This document shows, one piece after another, positions 1 through 6,215 of a stretch of 17,548 nucleotides of DNA. Below the pieces are notes generated by a model that was given only the letters and a program-made list of their open reading frames with translations, had not been told where the DNA came from and ran no database searches. Source of the stretch: an uncultured Anaerolineaceae bacterium (GTDB lineage Bacteria > Chloroflexota > Anaerolineae > Anaerolineales > Anaerolineaceae); the NCBI GenBank assembly GCA_937894825.1, contig CALCQT010000146.1, positions 1 to 17,548 of the forward strand, in the 5' to 3' direction. Within the stretch, counting starts at the first letter, position 1; every line of letters begins with the position of its first letter. The position numbers were made by a program, and so were the translations under genes.

Positions 1-231
1 CGCCGGCAACTTGAGCTTGCCCGCAAGCCAGTCACGCGCGGCGTCCAATGCGCCTTGAGGGCGCAGATCATCCGGATAGTGCTTTGAAAAAACAGGCAGA
101 ATGTGCTGCTCAGCGTAATTGAGGCACCAGTTACAGATGGTGACCTTGTTCTGCGTTTGAAGTATACGCACAAGCGAGATGATGTGTGGTGAATCCTTGC
201 TCCCCAAAGTTTTACGGATCGGCTTTGCCAT
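1..231 (-). CDS. Imm5-like putative immunity protein, C-terminus cut by window edge
   Basis: The frame is open from an ATG at 231 down to the window edge, giving 77 residues. The core CLNYAEQHILPVFSKHYPDD, followed by RPQGALDAARDWLAGKL, resembles the helical Imm5-like domain that databases call putative immunity protein; such proteins usually carry a CAExxLPxFExxxPxDxRPxxAIEAARxW pattern. That match is from memory of the family, not from a search. The gene lies 50 bp downstream of rsgA on the same strand, so it may be read through from the maf operon or have its own promoter; no convincing promoter is visible. There is no Shine-Dalgarno of note, only an A-rich stretch before the ATG. The name does not prove a toxin-immunity role: many of these proteins occur without a toxin partner, and none is visible here. 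Confidence 0.6.
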   Translation of the reverse strand, partial: MAKPIRKTLGSKDSPHIISLVRILQTQNKVTICNWCLNYAEQHILPVFSKHYPDDLRPQGALDAARDWLAGKLKLPA

Positions 232-281
232 GGTTTTTTCGTTCTGATGCAATTTTAAACGCCGTGGTACGGTAATCTATT

Positions 282-1202
282 TTAATACTTTTCGAGCTCA
301 TCCTGACCGGAGCGGATGCGCAGATAGGAATCCAGCCGTTCCGGGCTGACGAGTCCCTCTTCAACCGCTTTTTGGACCGCACAGCCGATCTCGTCTGCAT
401 TATGGGTACAATCACTGAACTGGCACTGGGAAACCAGCGGCCGGATTTCAGGAAAATAGCCGTCCAATTCCTCGGCTTCGATATCCCACAACGCCAGCGT
501 CTTCAGCCCGGGCAGATCCGCCACAAAGCCGCCGCAATTCAACGGGAACATTTCGCGGACAACGGTCGTGTGGCGCCCCTTTTCCGTATAGGCGCTGATT
601 TCGTTCACATTCAGATTCAAATTCGGTTCGATTCGGTTGATCAGGCTGGATTTTCCGACACCGGAAGGACCGATCAATCCTGTGACGCGTTCCTTTAATA
701 GGGCGGAAAGTTCTTCCAGCCCATGACCATCCACCGCGGAAGTGTATACGGTTTGATAACCGATTTTTTCATAGATCGCAAAAATCTCTTTTGCGCGTTC
801 AATCCCGGTCAGGTCCGTCTTGTTTGCGATAATGATCGGGTGAATTTCCTGTTTCTCACAGATCACCAGAAAACGGTCCAGCATACGCAGCCGCGGTTCC
901 GGCTTGGCACAGGCGAAAACAATCAAAATCTGATCCAGATTACTGATCAGGATTTGCCGGTACTCCATTTGAACGCCGGACATCATGCGAATCAGCTCGT
1001 TTTTCCGGGGGATTACTCTTTCAATCACTCCGGTTTGATCTTCAAATTCAGTAAACTCTACCAGATCTCCGATGGCGATCAGGTCCTCGTTTCGGCTTCC
1101 GGATTTCAGGCGGCCGCGGATTTTACAGGTGATCAGCCGGTTGTCTGTAAACACGGAATAAAATCCTGACCGGTATTTCAATACGCGTCCCTGCCTCAGC
1201 AT
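282..1202 (-). CDS. rsgA: Ribosome small subunit-dependent GTPase A (RsgA)
   Basis: This is a circularly permuted GTPase that helps the late maturation of the 30S ribosomal subunit. The 306 residues show the family layout: an N-terminal OB-fold (about 1-70), then GTPase motifs in permuted order, with G4 NKTD at 127-130, G5 TSA at 154-156, the P-loop GPSGVGKSS at 178-186, the basic switch KGRHTT near 208-213 and G3 DLPG at 229-232. The C-terminal zinc site is complete (C260, C265, H267, C274). The start ATG is preceded by GGAAGG with an 8-nt spacer. The gene begins 4 nt after the stop of the penicillin-binding protein gene, so the two are probably translated in a coupled way. Length and motifs are normal for the family. 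Confidence 0.97.
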   Translation of the reverse strand: MLRQGRVLKYRSGFYSVFTDNRLITCKIRGRLKSGSRNEDLIAIGDLVEFTEFEDQTGVIERVIPRKNELIRMMSGVQMEYRQILISNLDQILIVFACAKPEPRLRMLDRFLVICEKQEIHPIIIANKTDLTGIERAKEIFAIYEKIGYQTVYTSAVDGHGLEELSALLKERVTGLIGPSGVGKSSLINRIEPNLNLNVNEISAYTEKGRHTTVVREMFPLNCGGFVADLPGLKTLALWDIEAEELDGYFPEIRPLVSQCQFSDCTHNADEIGCAVQKAVEEGLVSPERLDSYLRIRSGQDELEKY

Positions 1203-1206
1203 CAGC

Positions 1207-3480
1207 TCAGCCTTCCGAATTCTCTTCGGAATCGGGCGTGATTTGCCATGGTGCTTTTGTCGGGACCGGAGTCGGCGTCATGGTCGGTGTTGGGGTTGGC
1301 GTTTTGGTGATATAAACGCCGGCTTCCCAGTTGTACAACAATGAAGCCTGTCCGTCAAAATACAATTCCAGAACGCGGCGGAAAATCGGCGCGGCAAATT
1401 CGGAACCATCCCCGATTTGCTCGACCAACACAGCAATCGCGATATCCGGTTTATCCTCCAATTGGCGGTCGGTATAACCGGCGAACCAGGCATGCGGCAA
1501 AACGCCGGGCGATGTCTGCGCGGTTCCGGTCTTTCCCCAGACCGGGTAGCGGATGTGGCGGAACGTGCCGTATGCGGTTCCGCGTGTATTGGCGGTCACC
1601 TCAAGCATGTAATCCTGAATCAGCTTGAGATTCTCCGCTGAGACGGGTAATTTCCCCTGCTCCTCGGGTTCGAACGCATAGACGACATTCCCTGAGGCGT
1701 CGACGATTTGCTCGACCACCTGTGGACGGTACAGTGTCCCGCCGTTGCCGACCGCAGCGACAAAGCGGGCCACCTGCAGCGGCGTCACCAAAAGGGTGCT
1801 TTGTCCGATGGCCAGCTGAACAGAGGTGTATTCGTCTGACGGGGTATCCACTTTACCGGGTTCCTCTTCAATTTCACCGATGCCGGTCAATGACCCCAAC
1901 CCAAACGCGCGCGCCATATCCGGCAGCGTGTTCGCACCGGTCTGACGATGCAGTTCCAGACCGATTTTGTAGAACCAGGGGTTGCAGGAGCGCATCAACC
2001 CCTCGCCCAATGTCAGCAGCCCGCTCGCTGCGACTTCTTTTTCCAGCGTCCAGTCAGTCAGCGTTACGCCGTCCAACTCGGTAAATTCATAGCCGCATTC
2101 AAACGTGTCATTGATGTTGTAAATGCCGCTTTCCAGTGCAGCTGCCATGGAAATAATTTTGAACACCGAACCCAGCGGATACTGCCCTTGTGACGCACGA
2201 TTGTACATCGGGCGATTATATCCATACAGCAAGTCGGAGCTGTAAAAGGAATTGTAATTGTTGTAATCCAGCAGATTGGGATCAAAGGTGGGTGAGGAAG
2301 CCAGTCCGACGACGCGTCCGGTATTCTTCTCGACCACAACGACCGCGGCGTTGAAGCCTGCGATTGCCCGCTGTAAATCATACTGAAACCCTTCATCAAA
2401 GGTGGTATAGATGGTATCCGCGGCCTGCATGTCGGTCTTGGCCAACCGGGTTATTGCGTTCCCCTCCGGATCGGAGACGTACAATGAAACGCCGCGCTCT
2501 CCATCCAGATAATCCTGGCCCCATTTTTCGATTCCAAGGCGGCCGACCCGCTCGTCAACCCGGTATCCTTTCCGTTTCATCGCTTCCGCTTCGTCGGCGC
2601 CAATCGGTTGTACATATCCTGTGATATGGGGAGCCGCGCCTCCGTCATAATAGAAGCGGCTGGCGGAATATGGGTTGAGATAAACCCCGGCGTAACTTGA
2701 AATCGCGTCATAACGCTCTTCCAAAGTCTGAGCGGGGACCTCTCCGATAATGACATAGTCGTACGGTTCTGCTTCTTCAAGCAACTGTGTAATGATATGG
2801 GTTGTTTTTCCGGTCAGTCTTGAAAGTTCGTTGATCAAAGCTCCCCAGCGATTGCTGGCGATTGAGGCCGGGACGACCCCAATGGCATAGGCTTCTGTTT
2901 CGGATGCCAGCGGGACGCCGTTGATGTCATAAATTGTGCCGCGGTTGGGGACGGTGATATCCAGCGTGAGTTTGTTCCCCCCGCGTAATTCGGGCATGAT
3001 CATGCCATCGTCCCATAGTATTTTCCATTCGGTTCCTTCCAACGTCAGATTCATTACCATATCCCGTTCAAGGGTGCCGGCAATACTGGTCTCGTAAGTG
3101 ACCCGGTAGCCAATCTGGGCGCTGGCAGGGTTGATCAGTGATGAGGTAACACTGCCCTGGATTTTATCCAGCGTCATATTGGTCGCTGTTTCTGTGTACC
3201 GGGCAGAAAAATCTTCAAACGTGATACTGTCACGGCTGACCTGCGAAAGCTGGTTATACATCGCGATGTAATCTTCCTGTTCCCAGGCGGACAGGAACGT
3301 TTCCGCCGTGTTGTTTGATTCCGGAACCGAAGTGGTCATTGCTTGCGCAGTGGGAAGCGGCGTCTCTGTCGGCACCGGAGTCGGTGTCTCAGGGATGGCC
3401 GTTGGTTCCGGTGTGGGCAGAAGCCCGCAAGATGAGACCAAAAGGGAAAGGATCAAAATCAGGGGAAGGATTCGCTTCAT
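1207..3480 (-). CDS. Class B penicillin-binding protein, PBP2a-like lipoprotein transpeptidase
   Basis: This is a peptidoglycan DD-transpeptidase anchored outside the membrane. In order along the 757 residues: a lipoprotein signal peptide ending in LVSSC (Cys18), a Thr/Pro-rich linker (about 21-50), an NTF2-like MecA_N domain (about 53-165, ending in EWKILWDDGMIMPEL), a PBP dimerisation domain starting at the NRGTIYD motif (about 179-185), and the transpeptidase domain with catalytic S438-V-F-K441, S498-C-N500 and K650-T-G652. A second TPTPTMTPTPVPT linker forms the C-terminus. MecA_N plus transpeptidase is the layout of staphylococcal PBP2a, but that protein has a membrane helix rather than this clear lipobox, and the Pro/Thr tails are extra. 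The start overlaps the maf stop as ATGA. Resistance to beta-lactams cannot be inferred from the architecture alone. Confidence 0.93.
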   Translation of the reverse strand: MKRILPLILILSLLVSSCGLLPTPEPTAIPETPTPVPTETPLPTAQAMTTSVPESNNTAETFLSAWEQEDYIAMYNQLSQVSRDSITFEDFSARYTETATNMTLDKIQGSVTSSLINPASAQIGYRVTYETSIAGTLERDMVMNLTLEGTEWKILWDDGMIMPELRGGNKLTLDITVPNRGTIYDINGVPLASETEAYAIGVVPASIASNRWGALINELSRLTGKTTHIITQLLEEAEPYDYVIIGEVPAQTLEERYDAISSYAGVYLNPYSASRFYYDGGAAPHITGYVQPIGADEAEAMKRKGYRVDERVGRLGIEKWGQDYLDGERGVSLYVSDPEGNAITRLAKTDMQAADTIYTTFDEGFQYDLQRAIAGFNAAVVVVEKNTGRVVGLASSPTFDPNLLDYNNYNSFYSSDLLYGYNRPMYNRASQGQYPLGSVFKIISMAAALESGIYNINDTFECGYEFTELDGVTLTDWTLEKEVAASGLLTLGEGLMRSCNPWFYKIGLELHRQTGANTLPDMARAFGLGSLTGIGEIEEEPGKVDTPSDEYTSVQLAIGQSTLLVTPLQVARFVAAVGNGGTLYRPQVVEQIVDASGNVVYAFEPEEQGKLPVSAENLKLIQDYMLEVTANTRGTAYGTFRHIRYPVWGKTGTAQTSPGVLPHAWFAGYTDRQLEDKPDIAIAVLVEQIGDGSEFAAPIFRRVLELYFDGQASLLYNWEAGVYITKTPTPTPTMTPTPVPTKAPWQITPDSEENSEG

Positions 3481-4181
3481 AAATCGTACTCACTCTCTTG
3501 CTGTTTCACAATCGCCGAACGGCGGATTTCCTGTTTTTCAATCGGACAGGGATAAGGGATGGCCGCTTTGCAGCGCTGGGAAAAATCATGCGGAAATTCA
3601 ATTTCCAGACTGTTGAAAAGCAGTTCGGTATGGCAGAGGGGCAGCCCCATCACACAGGCATAACAGCCATGGATGGATTCGACCGGATGAAATTTGCCGT
3701 TCTGAATGGCGTAAGCCCCGGCTTTGCCCATCGGGTCGCCGCTGGCGACGTAGGCCTCAATCTCATTTTCTGTGAATGATCGTATGGTTACTTCGGTGCT
3801 GCAGAGGGTACTGCGGCATGCCAGTTTTGTTCCGTTTCGTTTCAGGATGGCGACGGCGGTGCCGACTGTGTGGCGCCGGCCCTGCAGGCGGTGCAGGATT
3901 TCTATGGCATGCTCCGTGTTCCGCGGCTTTCCATAAATAGCTTTATCGAGAAACACCGTCGTATCCGAAGCGAGGATGATTTCCTCTCCATCCGTTTTCT
4001 GCGAAACGGCAGCGGCGGCTTTACCGACAGCCATGCGTTCGCAGTAAGCCAGCGGATCCTCATCCGGCTCCGGTGTCTCATCAATGTCCGCAGGGCGAGC
4101 GGTAAATTCCTCGATCACCCAGCCAAGCAGCTGTTGCCTTCTCGGGGACGCGGACGCCAAAACAATTTGAAAATTCACCAT
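3477..4181 (-). CDS. maf: Maf family nucleoside triphosphate pyrophosphatase
   Basis: Maf proteins hydrolyse non-canonical or modified nucleoside triphosphates such as dTTP, UTP and m5UTP to monophosphates, and have been linked to septum formation. The N-terminal signature LASASPRR (8-15), the catalytic Asp in ASDTTV (D73) and the GKAGAYAIQ motif (152-160) are all present. At 234 residues it is about 35-40 longer than the usual 190-200, because of a C-terminal tail (about 196-234) of unknown role with three Cys residues in its first half or nearby. The start has no Shine-Dalgarno. An extended -10 element (TGTTAGAAT) ends 6 bp before the ATG, which suggests a leaderless transcript. The gene is the first of the maf-PBP-rsgA operon. 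Confidence 0.93.
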   Translation of the reverse strand: MVNFQIVLASASPRRQQLLGWVIEEFTARPADIDETPEPDEDPLAYCERMAVGKAAAAVSQKTDGEEIILASDTTVFLDKAIYGKPRNTEHAIEILHRLQGRRHTVGTAVAILKRNGTKLACRSTLCSTEVTIRSFTENEIEAYVASGDPMGKAGAYAIQNGKFHPVESIHGCYACVMGLPLCHTELLFNSLEIEFPHDFSQRCKAAIPYPCPIEKQEIRRSAIVKQQESEYDL

Positions 4182-4196
4182 ACGGGAATTCTAACA
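4182..4196 (-). promoter_or_regulatory. Extended -10 promoter for a leaderless maf transcript
   Basis: Read on the minus strand, TGTTAGAAT (4196 to 4188) fits an extended -10 (TGn plus TAGAAT). The six bases TCCCGT then lead straight to the maf ATG. No -35 hexamer is visible at 16-19 bp spacing. This geometry places transcription start at or very near the A of the ATG. Confidence 0.45.
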
Positions 4197-4319
4197 CAAT
4201 TGAATTTTCCGGCGGTACAGCGCAATTTTTATGATAGGAAATCACCGATATGAAGCTGGTTTTATCGACTTTGTGGATAAGCAATTTGTTGTTTGGCTGT
4301 CATTGTTTGGAAAATAATC

Positions 4320-4334
4320 TTTACAGTGTGTAAA
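4320..4334. promoter_or_regulatory. Perfect palindrome over the -35 box, candidate operator
   Basis: TTTACA-GTG-TGTAAA is a perfect inverted repeat with 6-bp arms and a 3-bp centre. It covers the -35 hexamer, and a further half-site TTTACA occurs at 4362-4367 just past the predicted transcription start. Placement over a promoter that drives a small XRE-type regulator suggests self-repression. Binding by that regulator is an inference. Confidence 0.4.
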
Positions 4335-4348
4335 AAAAACAATATACT
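4320..4348 (+). promoter_or_regulatory. Sigma70-type promoter of the membrane protein/XRE/oxidoreductase operon
   Basis: TTTACA (4320-4325) and TATACT (4343-4348) are separated by exactly 17 bp, five of six matches to consensus in each hexamer. The predicted start near 4355 gives a leader of about 110 nt before the first gene at 4465. Confidence 0.6.
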
Positions 4349-4413
4349 AAGTTAAAAATATTTTACATTGATCGTTCCAGAGACAACTTTGGAATTAATC
4401 AGAAATGAAAGGA

Positions 4414-4443
4414 TTTATGTTCGTGTTGTAGCGCGGACATAAA
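4414..4443 (+). promoter_or_regulatory. Leader hairpin immediately upstream of the ribosome binding site
   Basis: TTTATGTTCGTG (4414-4425) pairs with CGCGGACATAAA (4432-4443) over 12 bp with two G-U wobbles and a 6-nt loop (TTGTAG). It ends about 6 nt before the AGGAAGG ribosome binding site (4450-4456). It is followed by an A-run, not a T-run, so it is not a plus-strand terminator. It could tune translation or mRNA stability, or act as a DNA dyad. Confidence 0.4.
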
Positions 4444-4464
4444 AAAAGCAGGAAGGTATAAATC

Positions 4465-4908
4465 ATGACACATCGAAGCAAAATCGCAATATTCTCAATC
4501 CTGGGGCAGACAGCCGTCTTTGTTCCCCTTTACAACGAGGCCAGCCGGGCGACGACCGCAGGAATCCCACTGGAAGGGCAGATCAGTCTGTGGGCAGCCT
4601 TTTTTCTCAAGCTCCTGGGGCTGTCTGTCGCCGTGACAGTCGTTGGCACGATCCTGTTGCAGATGATCCTGCAACTTCGCGGCAAGGAGAGCGTCTTCAC
4701 CGTCACCGACGAGCGCGACCGGTTGATCGAGGCCAAAGCGGTGCGGAATTTCTGCTACGTATTCTGTTTCGGTTTCTTTCTCGGCATGCTGCTGATTGTG
4801 CTTGGCCAGTCCGCCGCGCTGCTCTTCCATGCGTTTGCGTTCAGCTATCTTGCCGCTGGGATCGTGCTCTACCTGTCTTATATTTTTCATTATGAGAGGG
4901 GGTATTGA
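4465..4908 (+). CDS. Four-helix membrane protein of unknown function
   Basis: The 147 residues hold about four hydrophobic segments (near 8-25, 42-69, 95-115 and 118-141), with a charged loop carrying TDERDRLIEAKA (81-92) between the second and third. A DERD loop between helices, next to a small XRE regulator, is the arrangement of DUF2178-like proteins, so a member of that or a similar family is likely. The family assignment is from memory of the pattern. An AGGAAGG site lies 8 nt before the ATG. The stop at 4908 is one base before the GTG of the next gene, so the two are almost certainly translationally coupled. A sensor or transport partner of the regulator would fit, but the sequence does not show a function. 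Confidence 0.75.
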   Translation: MTHRSKIAIFSILGQTAVFVPLYNEASRATTAGIPLEGQISLWAAFFLKLLGLSVAVTVVGTILLQMILQLRGKESVFTVTDERDRLIEAKAVRNFCYVFCFGFFLGMLLIVLGQSAALLFHAFAFSYLAAGIVLYLSYIFHYERGY

Positions 4909-4909
4909 G

Positions 4910-5137
4910 GTGGCCAGCGCGATCCGAAATAAAATCCGCTATTACCGCTTTATCAATAGCGAAATGACGCAGCAGGAACTGGCCGAGCGCACGGGCGTTA
5001 CGCGCCAGACGATCCTGGCGACCGAGAGCGACAAATATTCCCCCTCACTGGAACTCGCGTTCCGCATTGCGGCTGTGTTTCAGCAGCCGCTGGAAGAAAT
5101 CTTCAGCTTTCACCCTGAAGAAACGAAGCAAAATTAA
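4910..5137 (+). CDS. Small XRE-family helix-turn-helix regulator (YgzD-like)
   Basis: This is a 75-residue DNA-binding protein made almost wholly of one HTH domain. Residues near 20-46 hold the helix-turn-helix (TQQELAERTGVTRQTILATE), followed by KYSPSLELAFRIAAVF and EIFSF, the standard ending of the YgzD-type group. The GTG at 4910 is chosen because GAGAGGGGG lies 7 nt upstream and because it yields the usual family N-terminus (RNKIRYYR). An in-frame ATG at 4892 and a longer open frame from 4796 have weaker support. The gene sits between the membrane protein and an oxidoreductase in one operon. Likely job: repressor of its own operon through the palindrome at 4320-4334. In this group the neighbour membrane protein is often co-transcribed. 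Confidence 0.88.
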   Translation: MASAIRNKIRYYRFINSEMTQQELAERTGVTRQTILATESDKYSPSLELAFRIAAVFQQPLEEIFSFHPEETKQN

Positions 5138-5149
5138 GGAGAAAACATC

Positions 5150-6061
5150 ATGAAAGCAATCATGTATACCCGTTATGGCGGCCCCGAAGTTCTTCACATT
5201 GGGCAGGTGCCGGATCCGCAGCCACGCGCGGATGAAATTCTGGTCGATATCAAAGCTGCGGCGGCCAACAGTGCCGACGTGCGTTTGCGCTCGTTGGACG
5301 CGCCGGGGCTGCTCAAGCCGATCATACGGCTGATGAATGGCTGGAACAAACCGCGCAACCCCATTCTGGGGAATGTTTATGCCGGCGTGGTCGATTCAGT
5401 TGGCCCGAGCGTGAGCGAATTCAAACCGGGCGATCGTGTCTATGGTTCCACCGGGATGAAGATCGGCGCTTATGCGGAAAAAATTGCGGTCAAGGCGTCC
5501 GGCTCGGTCGCGTTGATGCCGGAAAATGCCGGTTTTGAGGAAGCCGCGGCGTTGCCTTTCGGCGGGCAAACGGCGCTGTATTTCCTGCGCAAGGCGGGGA
5601 TTCAGGCGGGCGACCCGGTCATGGTCTATGGCGCCTCCGGCGCGGTTGGCACGATGGCGACCCAGTTGCTCAAAATGCACGGCGCGGTCGTGATCGGTGT
5701 GAGCAGCGCGGCCAATCACGAGCTGCTGCGCTCACTGGGCGCTGACCATGTGCTGGATTACACCAGTGAAGCCTTTGAGTGGGACGCGACCCGGTATGCG
5801 CTGGTCTTTGACTGCGTAGGCGTGCTCCCCGCGAAAAAGGCCAAAGCCAGGCTTCGCCCCGGCGGCAAGGTTCTGACGGTCGGCGGGCTGGATGTTGCCG
5901 CCGAGACCAAAAGCGACTTGCAGGATTTGAGCAAATGGTTTGACGCGGGGCAGATTACAGCGGTGGTTGACCGTGTTTATCCAATGGATGAGGTCGTGGA
6001 GGCGCACCGCTATCTGGACACCAAACGCAAGCGTGGCAGCGTGATTCTCACGATCGATTAA
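5150..6061 (+). CDS. Zinc-free MDR-family NAD(P)H quinone oxidoreductase-like protein
   Basis: This 303-residue medium-chain dehydrogenase/reductase is probably an NADPH-dependent reductase of quinones or enones in the cytoplasm. The N-terminal GroES-like domain (about 1-120) contains YGGPEVL and GVVDSVGPSVSEFKPGDRVYG, but the Cys/His/Glu ligands of the catalytic zinc are absent, which points to the quinone-reductase branch. The Rossmann domain has VYGASGAVG (159-167) followed by TQLLK, and GADHVLDYT (197-205) is the family's usual element after the nucleotide fold. GKVLTVGG and a short C-terminal arm close it. AAGGAG lies 8 nt before the ATG. It is third in the operon with the membrane protein and XRE regulator, 12 bp after the regulator stop. 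True substrate unknown. Confidence 0.9.
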   Translation: MKAIMYTRYGGPEVLHIGQVPDPQPRADEILVDIKAAAANSADVRLRSLDAPGLLKPIIRLMNGWNKPRNPILGNVYAGVVDSVGPSVSEFKPGDRVYGSTGMKIGAYAEKIAVKASGSVALMPENAGFEEAAALPFGGQTALYFLRKAGIQAGDPVMVYGASGAVGTMATQLLKMHGAVVIGVSSAANHELLRSLGADHVLDYTSEAFEWDATRYALVFDCVGVLPAKKAKARLRPGGKVLTVGGLDVAAETKSDLQDLSKWFDAGQITAVVDRVYPMDEVVEAHRYLDTKRKRGSVILTID

Positions 6062-6083
6062 CATTTGACACGCACATCAGATC

Positions 6084-6126
6084 AGCTGGGAGACGGTTAT
6101 CGCGACAACCGCTTCCAGCTTTTTTT
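6084..6126 (+). terminator. Intrinsic terminator after the oxidoreductase operon
   Basis: AGCTGGGAGACGGTT pairs with AACCGCTTCCAGCT (one G-U pair and one bulged A) around an 8-nt loop. It is followed directly by a run of seven T from 6120. Confidence 0.8.
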
Positions 6127-6129
6127 CGC

Positions 6130-6161
6130 TTGTGAAACTTTTTCTTATGTTTTCGTATAAT
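6130..6161 (+). promoter_or_regulatory. Candidate promoter of the M13 peptidase gene
   Basis: A perfect -10 TATAAT lies at 6156-6161. The best -35 resemblance, TTGTGA at 6130-6135, has a 20-bp spacer, which is too long, so the -35 assignment is weak. An AT-rich tract fills the spacer. The leader would be about 48 nt, ending in an AGGAG site at 6205-6209. Confidence 0.45.
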
Positions 6162-6215
6162 TAATAGACCTTTACCATTGTTTTTTTAGTCTATCTATCT
6201 GAATAGGAGCTATGA

